Below, one piece after another: positions 8,513 through 16,596 of a stretch of 64,000 bases of DNA (position 1 is its first letter; every line of letters starts with the position of its first letter). The DNA is taken from NCBI RefSeq assembly GCF_022352215.1, contig NZ_JAKRWF010000006.1:40274-104273 (forward strand), in the 5' to 3' direction. The notes beneath the pieces are model-generated. The model did not search any database. It saw nothing but the letters and a program-made list of their open reading frames with translations, and was not told the DNA's origin. The position numbers and the translations under genes were made by a program. This stretch comes from Flavihumibacter cheonanensis (lineage in GTDB: Bacteria > Bacteroidota > Bacteroidia > Chitinophagales > Chitinophagaceae).

Positions 8513-9496
8513 ATGCCTTTCCGCTTTTTACCCAAACAGAAACTGGCATTAGCTACCATTCTCTATTGGGTTTTGCTATTGTATATCATAGCTGCCTTGC
8601 TTTTCTGGTATATCCGGTTACAGGAGCAAAGCAACCAGATGGCTAATTACCGGCTAATGGAACTGGTTGCTGATGATCCGCAATACCTTAAAAAAGTGGA
8701 ACAGATCAATGAAGAGTCCATTCGTAAAACACACCAGTACCGTGGAGAAGGGGCTACCTTTTTATTCATCATTCTCGTGGGAGCTGTTTTTGTTTTCAGG
8801 GCTGTACGGCGGCAGTTTAAAGTTGCCCAGCAGCAACAGAATTTCATGATGGCTATTACCCATGAACTGAAAACACCAATTGCAGTAGCCAAACTGAACC
8901 TGGAAACTCTTCAGAAACACAAACTGGATGAAGCGAAAAAAGAGAAACTACTCCGGATGACCCTTCAGGAAACCAACCGGCTCAATACACTTACCAACAA
9001 TATTCTTATTTCATCCCAACTGGAAGGAGGTGGTTACAAGCTCGTAAAGGAAGACCTGGATTTGTCTGCCTTGATTTCCCGGCTGGTTATGGATTTTAAA
9101 CAACGGTTTCCAGACCGCAACTGGATCCTTGAGATACCTGATTCTATTTATCTCAAAGCCGATCCGTTACTTATCCAGATTCTGATCAATAACCTGCTGG
9201 ACAATGCTGTTAAATATAGTCCCAGGTCAGCAGCAGTTCAGGTGAAGTTAGCACTGGGTACAACTAATATTGAAATGTCAATAGCAGACCAGGGACCCGG
9301 AATACCAGATGAAGAAAAAGGGAAAATTTTTAAGCGGTTTTATCGAATCGGGAATGAATCCGTACGAACCACCCAGGGAACGGGATTGGGTCTCTATCTC
9401 TGCAAAAAAATAACGACAGATCACCGTGGCTCCATTCGGGTTTCAGACAATCATCCCGTTGGTGCTAACTTTATAGTTCAGTTACCCAACAATTAA
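8513..9496 (+). CDS. sensor histidine kinase
   Basis: Membrane-bound sensor of a two-component pair, 327 residues. Two membrane segments (about 10-34 and 80-98) enclose a short periplasmic loop of about 45 residues. There is no clear HAMP domain before the dimerisation helix with phospho-acceptor H117 (THELKTP). The ATP-binding domain shows the N box (NNLLDNAVKYS), the G1 DQGPGIP and the G2 GTGLGLYL motifs. The partner regulator follows 5 bases later. The stimulus is unknown; the tight placement behind gldH suggests envelope or motility control. Confidence 0.92.
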   Translation: MPFRFLPKQKLALATILYWVLLLYIIAALLFWYIRLQEQSNQMANYRLMELVADDPQYLKKVEQINEESIRKTHQYRGEGATFLFIILVGAVFVFRAVRRQFKVAQQQQNFMMAITHELKTPIAVAKLNLETLQKHKLDEAKKEKLLRMTLQETNRLNTLTNNILISSQLEGGGYKLVKEDLDLSALISRLVMDFKQRFPDRNWILEIPDSIYLKADPLLIQILINNLLDNAVKYSPRSAAVQVKLALGTTNIEMSIADQGPGIPDEEKGKIFKRFYRIGNESVRTTQGTGLGLYLCKKITTDHRGSIRVSDNHPVGANFIVQLPNN

Positions 9497-9501
9497 ACAA
9501 C

Positions 9502-10209
9502 ATGGCAGACACTATATCCATATTGCTGGTTGAAGATGAAGAAAACCTGCATGAGGCATTAAAACTGAACCTTGAACTGGAAGGATATGAAGTAAGTTCA
9601 GCCTATGATGGTTTATCAGCTGTAAAGGCTGTTCAGCAGGAGTATTTCGATCTGGTTATATTGGATATCATGCTTCCGGGCATGGACGGACTCACCGTCC
9701 TGGAATCCATTCGCATTCAGCACAATGAAGTGCCCATATTAATTTTAAGTGCTAAAAACAGTAGTGCTGACCGGGTTACAGGTTTAAAAAAAGGAGCCGA
9801 TGATTACCTGACCAAACCATTTAACCTGGAAGAATTAATGTTAAGGGTCCATAAACTGATTCAAAAAAATAAAAAATTAAAGGATAAGGATACCATTGGA
9901 GATACCTACCAGTTTGGACCCAATAAAATTGATTTCAGGGCGCAGGAAGCTACCACTCAGGACGGACAAAAGATCCAGCTCAGTAAAAAGGAAGCTATGT
10001 TATTGAAACTGCTTATCGAAAACAAAAACGAAGTGGTGCCGAGGGAGAAGATCCTACAGACTGTTTGGGGATACAATGTATACCCGACTACGCGTACCAT
10101 TGATAATTTCATTCTTAGCTTCCGCAAATATTTCGAAGAAGATAGCCGTAATCCTAAATATTTTCACTCCGTGAGAGGGGTGGGTTATAAATACGCGGAA
10201 AATGAATGA
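9502..10209 (+). CDS. OmpR/PhoB-family response regulator
   Basis: A 235-residue regulator with an N-terminal receiver (acidic pocket EDEE at 11-14, phospho-acceptor D55 in LDIMLP, K105 in TKPF) and a C-terminal winged helix ending in the VRGVGYKY signature. It is the partner of the kinase encoded just upstream. It ends 3 bases from the convergent batD gene. The targets cannot be read from sequence. Confidence 0.93.
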   Translation: MADTISILLVEDEENLHEALKLNLELEGYEVSSAYDGLSAVKAVQQEYFDLVILDIMLPGMDGLTVLESIRIQHNEVPILILSAKNSSADRVTGLKKGADDYLTKPFNLEELMLRVHKLIQKNKKLKDKDTIGDTYQFGPNKIDFRAQEATTQDGQKIQLSKKEAMLLKLLIENKNEVVPREKILQTVWGYNVYPTTRTIDNFILSFRKYFEEDSRNPKYFHSVRGVGYKYAENE

Positions 10210-10212
10210 GCG

Positions 10213-12051
10213 TCAGGATTGCTGCACTTTAGTTAGTAATCCTTCTACTTCAATCAAAATAGCTGCAGCATCCGCATCTGCTAATCCAGGTGCATACAAA
10301 GCCCACTCGCAACGATTCCAGATCGAATCAAGCGCGGCCAGGTCAGCATCACTCCAACCCCTTGCTTTCAGCATCGGAATTACGGTTTCTTTCTTTCTTT
10401 CAGATGGAGTAAGTTCAAAATGATCGCCGATGCAATTCCAGATGCTTGTTTCCAATTCCTTGAAGAAAAGTACCGGATCCTCTTTTCCTGCTGCCCATCT
10501 GGGCGGTATCAGATAGTCCGATATTGTTCTATGTACAGGTTCCAGCTTAATAGATTCAGATTGAAGCGGGGCTGGATTTTCAAGAGGTTTGCCTGGTTTT
10601 TTTCTTGCCATTATGAGCCAGATCATGCCGCCAAAAACCAGCAAGCCTACACCTATGATTATGAGTTTATCTGGAGATAAAACCGGTTCTGAAATTTGTT
10701 GTGTCTTGGGTTTCCCTGGTATTCGGTTAAGGGAGGCTGTTACTGTAAGACGGATACTATCTGTTCTTTGTGTTTGGTATGATTTTGTAGCCGGATCAAA
10801 AAAGCTGAATTCAATACCTGGCAATTGGAAGGTGCCGGGTGTTGAACTGGTAATGGTATAGGTAATTGTTTTTTTACCCTCCATTGGACTAATGCTTTTG
10901 TTCAGCTCTTCGGTTATTTGCGGATCAAAGCTGGTGATGCTATCCGGTAAAAGCCATTCGGGTGCATTGATAAGGGGAAGGTTACCGCTACCTTCAATTT
11001 CCAGGATATAGGTCAGGTTTTCACCCGCTGCTATTTTGTTTGTGGAACTAGTTCCTTTGATGGTGAATTTGCCAACTGCGCCGGAGAAGCTGCCGGGGGC
11101 TCCTGGTGGAAGCGGAAGAATGGTTACTTTACGAGCCGGACTTGCAACTGTTATCTGGTGTTCTTCCCAACTTCCGGATGCATCTCCCATAAGGTCATCA
11201 ATCAGTCGTTGTAAGGAACTCCTGTTGGTTGAACCGGATGTCTGGTCGGTCCGAAGAAAGCGAACCTTGTTTTCCAGTTCAACCGGTTCCAGTTCAAAGG
11301 TTCCTTCCTGTAGAGGGATGAGTTGGGTTTTACGAATGATATGCGATTGGTATTCTTTACCATCCCGTTCCTCAATAGTAGGACCAGCACCGTCCAGTTC
11401 GATCATATCGTATACACTGAAGCCATTCATAGAGGGGCGTTTGCTGACTCTGGAATCGGAACGTAGTCTTGTCAGCAATTTATAGGTGGAAACGATGGAT
11501 TCTCCAACATATGCAGTGGTCTTGTCGAGATCCAAAACTACTAGGAGTCCTTTTTTTATCTTCTCTGCAGGCGTTTCTCCAGGTTGAAGAATATAATCTT
11601 CCTGGATCTGGCGGCGGTAAGCGCTGATGCCCGGATCAATCGGGTAAGGATTAGCCGACTGAGGAGTGGCACTACCAACGTCAATCCTCAACTGGTTTGA
11701 CTTTGTTCGTTTTCCATTGATGAGTGCAGTAGCTCCCTGTATGATTAATTTACCGGTACGCTTAGGTCGCAGAATGAATGTCATCGCCTGGTACCTTGAA
11801 ATTTCACCATTCACCAGGCTCATGCCACTTGTTTCAATGGGTCCCTGCAATACATTGAAATCAGAAAACGCTGGTGCTTCAAAAGATTCAATCTGGCTGG
11901 CATTTTCGGCAATGAACTGCACTTGAAGAATATCGTTCAGTCCAATAGACTGCTTATCGGCAAGTGTAGTAAAGCTAACCTGTGCTGTTGAAAAAAATGG
12001 CAACAGTAAGAAGAATCCAAACGGAAGTATTGTAGAAAAACGAAGCTGCAT
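10213..12051 (-). CDS. batD: BatD family protein
   Basis: A 612-residue envelope protein with an N-terminal signal peptide (ending STAQ), a long periplasmic beta-rich region (about 24-450), one membrane segment near residue 462-480 (IIGVGLLVFGGMIWLI) and a cytoplasmic helical tail. The order and the N-terminal motif (SFTTLADKQSIGLNDILQVQF) fit BatD, part of the Bat aerotolerance proteins of Bacteroides. The usual partners batA, batB, batC and the MoxR ATPase are not adjacent, which is unusual for a batD locus. A TAATTTG box lies 7 bases upstream. Confidence 0.85.
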   Translation of the reverse strand: MQLRFSTILPFGFFLLLPFFSTAQVSFTTLADKQSIGLNDILQVQFIAENASQIESFEAPAFSDFNVLQGPIETSGMSLVNGEISRYQAMTFILRPKRTGKLIIQGATALINGKRTKSNQLRIDVGSATPQSANPYPIDPGISAYRRQIQEDYILQPGETPAEKIKKGLLVVLDLDKTTAYVGESIVSTYKLLTRLRSDSRVSKRPSMNGFSVYDMIELDGAGPTIEERDGKEYQSHIIRKTQLIPLQEGTFELEPVELENKVRFLRTDQTSGSTNRSSLQRLIDDLMGDASGSWEEHQITVASPARKVTILPLPPGAPGSFSGAVGKFTIKGTSSTNKIAAGENLTYILEIEGSGNLPLINAPEWLLPDSITSFDPQITEELNKSISPMEGKKTITYTITSSTPGTFQLPGIEFSFFDPATKSYQTQRTDSIRLTVTASLNRIPGKPKTQQISEPVLSPDKLIIIGVGLLVFGGMIWLIMARKKPGKPLENPAPLQSESIKLEPVHRTISDYLIPPRWAAGKEDPVLFFKELETSIWNCIGDHFELTPSERKKETVIPMLKARGWSDADLAALDSIWNRCEWALYAPGLADADAAAILIEVEGLLTKVQQS

Positions 12052-12058
12052 GTAAGCA

Positions 12059-12065
12059 CAAATTA
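12059..12065 (-). promoter_or_regulatory. possible minus-7 box of batD
   Basis: On the minus strand this reads TAATTTG, a shortened form of the TAnnTTTG consensus. It overlaps the last codons of the upstream SDR gene and sits 7 bases from the batD ATG. It would give a nearly leaderless mRNA. Support is weak without a minus-33 element. Confidence 0.3.
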
Positions 12066-12761
12066 CAAATCACCTAATTGAGGGCGAAGAATAATGTCTT
12101 CAACGCATGCCCTGCTTGACAAACGGCTGGTGGCAACAATCATCAGGGCAATATCCCGGGCTTCCATCATGCGATCCGGGTCTATTCCTGATCCGGACCA
12201 GCTATCTGTATAGGCAGCACCGGGTAGAACTGCAGTAACCTTTATTCCATGGGGTTTCATTTCTTCCCGAAGGTTTTTGCTAAATCCGAGCAGGGCATAT
12301 TTGCTGATGCTGTAAGCGCCTCCGTTTGTGTAAGCGGCAATGGAAGCGATGGAACAGATATTGAAAATATGGCCCGACTTTCTGGCCATCATACCTGGTA
12401 AAAAATGACGGGTAAGATGGTAGGCAGATAATAAGTTAACGGAAAGAGAAGTTTCTAGCGCACCCTCTTCTTCATTGTGGATGCTTCCTGGTATAAAAAG
12501 GCCAGCATTGTTAATCAAAATGTCGGGAACACCGTGAGATAATACCCATTCGGCAAAATCCCGAACTTCCTCCCGTTTGGAAAGGTCGGTTGGACGAGCT
12601 TTAAATTCACTTGCAGGAAACCTGGTCTGCAAGTCTTTCAGCGTTTCGTATAACTGGAAATCATTCCGGCTGCATAAAAAAAACTGATGTGCTTCTGAAG
12701 CAAACTCCTCGGCCACAGCTTTTCCAATGCCCTTGCTGGAGCCTGTAATCACAATAATCAT
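12063..12761 (-). CDS. short-chain dehydrogenase/reductase
   Basis: A classical SDR oxidoreductase of 232 residues. It has the TGSSKGIG cofactor motif at residues 6-13, NNAG at 84-87 and the catalytic S137, Y150 and K154 (YSISK). The substrate is unknown; the fold fits reduction of a small carbonyl compound with NAD(P)H. It lies 11 bases before batD in the same direction, and 18 bases after the DUF2167 gene, so the three may form one transcript. Confidence 0.88.
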   Translation of the reverse strand: MIIVITGSSKGIGKAVAEEFASEAHQFFLCSRNDFQLYETLKDLQTRFPASEFKARPTDLSKREEVRDFAEWVLSHGVPDILINNAGLFIPGSIHNEEEGALETSLSVNLLSAYHLTRHFLPGMMARKSGHIFNICSIASIAAYTNGGAYSISKYALLGFSKNLREEMKPHGIKVTAVLPGAAYTDSWSGSGIDPDRMMEARDIALMIVATSRLSSRACVEDIILRPQLGDL

Positions 12762-12779
12762 GCGTAAATGTACGCCATC

Positions 12780-13700
12780 TTATGCAGTTGTTTTACCGGG
12801 TTTTCTTTTAGAATTGCTAAAACGACGCATAAAGAAAAAGGTGCCGATCATCAACAGTGATCCGGCTGCAATAGGTTTAGGGAACGCAGACAACATACTC
12901 TTCTGCTGCTTTCCTGAAATAAGTTCCTCCAGTTGCCAGTTATCTTCGGAAGTAACCGGCTCTGCCTGATCGGAGTAACGAAATCCTTCCAGGAATTCAC
13001 TTTGTGACAAGATAAAAGGTAATATCTTTTTTATAGCAGGTAACTGATCCATTGTACCAACAGCATTAATCTTTAGAACTCCGTTTTTACCGAGTAAGCG
13101 AAGGTTGTAATTAACCAGCGATTCATCGCTTCCATTTACATTGACTTCGGTAGCCCAATAAAGCGCTTTTTTATATTCATCGAAATAGGGGACCATTACC
13201 CAGTTTTCAACCTGTAGCGCATTGAATCCCAGTTCCAGTCTTTTTTCATTGGCTTCCTGTAACTGTTCGCGAATATTATTAAGCAATTCAAGATGGTCAA
13301 ATTCTTTCTGATTTTCACTTGAAACATATCCGATCGGAGCATAACTGATTACAAAACTATAATCGTTGTTAATGTTGGATGGCATAAAATCGGATCGAAC
13401 AATCATGCCGAGAACCTCATCATCCGGAATATTTCCCCAGATATTTTCAAGAATATACCTGGCCTGATCTGGTTCAATAAAATAATGTCCGTCAGGAACT
13501 TTCATTCGAATCGACTGGTCTGAAAACCGGAGTTTGCCAGAATGAAATTTCAAAACCTGGTTTATGGAATCTGCCTGTTTTTTGAAAGTCGCCTGAATTT
13601 GAATGGCTTCAGAGGATGCCAGCTGAACACTGTCAATTGGTTCGGAATAGGCAGACATAGAAGCAATCAGAGCGCTGCCTGCGAGTAGAATTTTGGTCAT
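12780..13700 (-). CDS. DUF2167 domain membrane protein
   Basis: A 306-residue exported membrane protein of the DUF2167 family, function unknown. An ATG 36 bases further upstream exists, but the start at 13700 gives a clean signal peptide (MTKILLAGSALIASMSA) and is preferred. The periplasmic body includes the conserved YAPIGYV, NYNLRLLGKNG and PFILSQSEFLEGFRYSDQ stretches. A single C-terminal membrane segment (IAAGSLLMIGTFFF) precedes a basic cytoplasmic tail. It heads a possible operon with the SDR and batD genes. Confidence 0.8.
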   Translation of the reverse strand: MTKILLAGSALIASMSAYSEPIDSVQLASSEAIQIQATFKKQADSINQVLKFHSGKLRFSDQSIRMKVPDGHYFIEPDQARYILENIWGNIPDDEVLGMIVRSDFMPSNINNDYSFVISYAPIGYVSSENQKEFDHLELLNNIREQLQEANEKRLELGFNALQVENWVMVPYFDEYKKALYWATEVNVNGSDESLVNYNLRLLGKNGVLKINAVGTMDQLPAIKKILPFILSQSEFLEGFRYSDQAEPVTSEDNWQLEELISGKQQKSMLSAFPKPIAAGSLLMIGTFFFMRRFSNSKRKPGKTTA

Positions 13701-13762
13701 AGGGATCAGAATATTTAGGGTGCTACGGACTGCCAAGATAATAATTCTTTAGAATCATGCAA

Positions 13763-13770
13763 TACCTTTG
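13763..13770 (+). promoter_or_regulatory. minus-7 box that decides the start of the YjjG-like gene
   Basis: TACCTTTG, an exact match to TAnnTTTG, ends 10 bases before the ATG at 13781. An upstream in-frame ATG at 13757 would lie inside or before the promoter, so the shorter protein is the likely product, with a leader of about 7 nt. Confidence 0.5.
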
Positions 13771-13780
13771 TCCATCATAT

Positions 13781-14479
13781 ATGAAGCATTATTCACATTT
13801 ATTCTTCGATTTGGATCATACACTGTGGGATTTTGAAGAAAACGCGAAAAAAACCCTGGAACATCTTTACAATGAAATGGATTTGTCTACAAAGGGCATA
13901 AGTGATTTTACGTATTTCCATAAACAGTACAGTGCGCACAATGACCGGTTATGGGAGCGTTATCGAAAGGGATTGATCAAGGTGGATGAGCTTCGCTGGA
14001 AGAGGATGTGGCATACCTTGCTGGACTTCAAAATCGGTGATGAACAATTGGCAAAAGAATTAAGTACGGCTTTCCTGGCTCATCTGCCACACCGGAATAT
14101 ATTATTTCCTCACACCCATGAATTACTGACATACCTGCGTGAAAAAGGGTATGAATTACACTTAATCACCAATGGATTTGAAGATGTTCAGCATGCCAAA
14201 CTCAAGAATGCAGGAATAGCTCATTTTTTTGGGGAAGTTATTACATCCGAAGGCAGTAATAGCCTCAAACCCAATAAGGAAATCTTTGAATTTGCATTTC
14301 GGAAAACGGGTGCTGTTCCTCATACCAGTATTATGATCGGCGATCACCTGGAAGCGGATATTATGGGTGCGAAAAATGCCGGGATGGACCAGGTATTTGT
14401 GAACCATATCCGCGAAACAGCAAGTTTTGCACCAACTTATACTGTGTATAGTTTAAAGGAAATGATGGATATATTTTAA
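13781..14479 (+). CDS. YjjG-like HAD-family nucleotidase
   Basis: A 232-residue haloacid dehalogenase-type phosphatase. Motif I is FFDLDHTLWDF (nucleophile in DLDHT), motif II is LITNGF, motif III is the Lys in SLKPNKEIF and motif IV is IGDHLEADIMGA. The helical cap and the order of motifs match YjjG, a pyrimidine nucleotidase that clears non-canonical nucleotides. The start at 13781 is chosen because a TACCTTTG promoter box lies between it and the upstream ATG. The gene is followed by a purine-rich repeat. Confidence 0.85.
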   Translation: MKHYSHLFFDLDHTLWDFEENAKKTLEHLYNEMDLSTKGISDFTYFHKQYSAHNDRLWERYRKGLIKVDELRWKRMWHTLLDFKIGDEQLAKELSTAFLAHLPHRNILFPHTHELLTYLREKGYELHLITNGFEDVQHAKLKNAGIAHFFGEVITSEGSNSLKPNKEIFEFAFRKTGAVPHTSIMIGDHLEADIMGAKNAGMDQVFVNHIRETASFAPTYTVYSLKEMMDIF

Positions 14480-14527
14480 GGGAGGAATGGAAGAGGGGAG
14501 AAAGGAAGAGGGAGGAATGGAGAAGGT
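14480..14527 (+). repeat. GGAAGAT-type purine-rich repeat, copy 1
   Basis: Degenerate 7-8 bp units of the form GGAAGAG/GGAGGAAT follow the stop of the YjjG-like gene. Related tracts occur at 41982-42028 and 62126-62199, all with the purine strand on plus. The remainder of this 229-base gap holds a hairpin terminator and the start of a heptad repeat. Confidence 0.6.
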
Positions 14528-14600
14528 AACAACGGAAACTGGAGACAAAGGAGACAGGGGGTTCATTGATAGCAAAGGAGGTACTACCGTTCAATGCCAA

Positions 14601-14631
14601 AGAAAAACCGTGTGGTGGGTACCACACGGTT
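14601..14631 (-). terminator. hairpin terminator of phosphatidylserine decarboxylase gene
   Basis: An 11-bp perfect stem (AACCGTGTGGT with its complement) closes on a GGGT loop at 14606-14631. Read on the minus strand the stem is followed by TTTTTCTTT, so it can end transcription from psd, 78 bases upstream on that strand. The hairpin resembles the two GC-rich palindromes at 19886 and 22265 in design, although not in exact sequence. Confidence 0.6.
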
Positions 14632-14682
14632 CATACTATTTGCGCGTTTAGTTATGCCCGGGAATCCTTCTCAAGGTCTTTC

Positions 14683-14717
14683 ACTTCTCACGTCTGACGT
14701 CTCACCTTTCACTTCTT
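14683..14717 (+). repeat. ACGTCTC heptad repeat, short copy
   Basis: Five consecutive 7-bp units (ACTTCTC, ACGTCTG, ACGTCTC, ACCTTTC, ACTTCTT) run from the spacer into the last codons of psd. A longer and purer seven-unit array of the same heptad is at 25279-25327. Confidence 0.6.
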
Positions 14718-15371
14718 CATCGTCGCCAACACATCCACCCCACCCTTCACAGCCTGGCCGAGTTGTACATTTACCTCGGTTCCAACCGGAAGCAATACAT
14801 CCACACGGCTACCGAATTTAATGAAACCCAGTTCTTCATTCTGTTTCACTTTCATACCAGTTTTCAGGTAATTGACTATTCTTTTGGCAAGAGCACCAGC
14901 TATTTGTTTTACGAGAATTTCTGTATTACCGGTTTTTAAGACAACGCTGTGGCGTTCATTTTCCGTGGATGATTTGGGATGCCAGGCCACCAGGTATTTA
15001 CCTTTGTGGTATTTGCTGTATACAACTTCACCGGATATAGGATTGCGGTTGACATGCACATTAGCCGGACTCATAAAAATGCTTACCTGCAGGCGTTTGT
15101 CGTGAAAATATTCTTCATCAAATACTTCTTCAATAACCACCACTTTCCCATCGGCCGGGCAAATAACCTTATCATCTCCGAATGTATGTGTTCTTTTAGG
15201 TAATCTGAAAAAGGATATGATGAAAAGCAGCAGACCAAGTAATCCAACAAAAATAATCCAGCTGATCAGGGGTGCAGATGCACTGATAAAAAAGAATGAC
15301 AACAGGTTGAGGATTACAAAAATCAGGGTGGCTATTGCGATGGATTTATAGCCTTCTTTGTGAATAGTCAT
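14709..15371 (-). CDS. psd: phosphatidylserine decarboxylase proenzyme
   Basis: Converts phosphatidylserine to phosphatidylethanolamine at the inner membrane. At 220 residues it is the short prokaryotic type. Two N-terminal membrane segments (about 11-30 and 37-54) precede the catalytic part with PADGKV, SPANVHVNR (His at 106) and the self-cleavage site GS (G187-S188 within IKFGSRVD), where Ser188 becomes the pyruvoyl group. It belongs to the same pathway as cdsA at 381. The last codons are formed by a heptad repeat. Confidence 0.92.
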   Translation of the reverse strand: MTIHKEGYKSIAIATLIFVILNLLSFFFISASAPLISWIIFVGLLGLLLFIISFFRLPKRTHTFGDDKVICPADGKVVVIEEVFDEEYFHDKRLQVSIFMSPANVHVNRNPISGEVVYSKYHKGKYLVAWHPKSSTENERHSVVLKTGNTEILVKQIAGALAKRIVNYLKTGMKVKQNEELGFIKFGSRVDVLLPVGTEVNVQLGQAVKGGVDVLATMKK

Positions 15372-15434
15372 GTTGGTTGATTAAACCATAAAATTAGGCA
15401 TAACGCTAAAGAGTCCAATTATTATCTTGCAGCC

Positions 15435-16574
15435 ATGAGTGAAATGCAACATTTAATGGATTTTGTATTACCGGTTTCCTTGGCAGCCATCAGTGAAGAC
15501 CAGGGTTTTCGCGCAGGTCAGATGGGAAAACAAATCCTGGTCTATGAAGAAGACACTTTCCCGGAATTGGAGGCTGTAGATCTGGTTTTAGTTGGTTGTG
15601 GAGAACAGAGAGGGCTGGGAATGGGCCGACCCTTTTGTAAGGGAACTGATCAGATTAGGAAAATGTTTTATAGAAGTTTTTACTGGCATACCGAGATCAG
15701 GATTGCAGATATCGGTAACATCAAACCCGGTGCATCACTCAGCGATACCTATGCAGCACTAAATCTTGTCATCCGGGAATTGACAGACGCAGGAAAAAGG
15801 GTATTGATCATTGGAGGATCACATGATTTAACACTTGCGCAATACCATGCTTATGCGGGCAGACAGCAACTCATTGAAGCTGTTTGCATTGATGCAAAAA
15901 TTGATCTGGACATGGAAGCGCTTCCCCAGGCAGATCATTTTTTAATGGAAATGCTGACCGGCGAACCCAATTTCATGAAACATTACAGTCACCTGGCTTT
16001 CCAAAGTTATTATGTACATCCCTATATGCTGGAGAATATGGATAAACTCCGGTTTGATTGTTTCAGGGTTGGAACTGTTAAGGAGCAGATTGATGAAATG
16101 GAACCAGTCATACGGAACTGTCGCATGGTAAGTTTTGATTTGTCAGCAATGGCCCATGCCTATGCCCCGGGATCTGCTATTTCTCCCAACGGCCTGAATG
16201 GAGAAGAAGCCTGTGTACTCGCCCGCTATGCAGGCATGAGCCCGGTTGTAAACAGTTTTGGCATTTACGGGTATCAACCGGCAAAAGACCCGGAAGAACT
16301 GACGGCTCAGCAGATCAGCCAGATGATTTGGTATTATATTGATGGCATTAATAAAGGGAAAACGGAGGCTGTACTGAAGGAAAGGGATTCTTTTTATGAA
16401 TACAATACAGCTTTTGCAGAAGTGGAAACCCTTTTTCTGCAAAGTAAACGGACCGGCCGCTGGTGGATGCAATTGCCCGATACCCGCTTCATCGCCTGCT
16501 CCTATAAAGATTACCTGATCGCGAGTAATAATGATATTCCCGAACGTTGGTTAAGGGCGCAGGAAAGAAACTGA
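15435..16574 (+). CDS. ureohydrolase-fold protein (formimidoylglutamase-like) with altered metal site
   Basis: A 379-residue member of the arginase/agmatinase/formimidoylglutamase superfamily. The first metal motif GGSHD (127-131) is intact. In the second, DAKID (153-157), Lys155 replaces the metal-ligand His, and in the third, SFDLSAMAH (233-241), Ser237 and Ala240 replace Asp residues. Four of the six usual manganese ligands therefore remain. It may be inactive, mononuclear or of altered specificity. Pipelines would call it formimidoylglutamase, but no histidine-degradation genes adjoin. It is followed 22 bases later by a PBP4 gene. Confidence 0.7.
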   Translation: MSEMQHLMDFVLPVSLAAISEDQGFRAGQMGKQILVYEEDTFPELEAVDLVLVGCGEQRGLGMGRPFCKGTDQIRKMFYRSFYWHTEIRIADIGNIKPGASLSDTYAALNLVIRELTDAGKRVLIIGGSHDLTLAQYHAYAGRQQLIEAVCIDAKIDLDMEALPQADHFLMEMLTGEPNFMKHYSHLAFQSYYVHPYMLENMDKLRFDCFRVGTVKEQIDEMEPVIRNCRMVSFDLSAMAHAYAPGSAISPNGLNGEEACVLARYAGMSPVVNSFGIYGYQPAKDPEELTAQQISQMIWYYIDGINKGKTEAVLKERDSFYEYNTAFAEVETLFLQSKRTGRWWMQLPDTRFIACSYKDYLIASNNDIPERWLRAQERN

Positions 16575-16596
16575 GTATTTTAGTTATTTTTAAACA

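Noticed and set aside
13757..13780. Longer N-terminus for the YjjG-like phosphatase
   Set aside because: The upstream ATG lies before an exact TACCTTTG box, and the HAD motif starts properly from the ATG at 13781.
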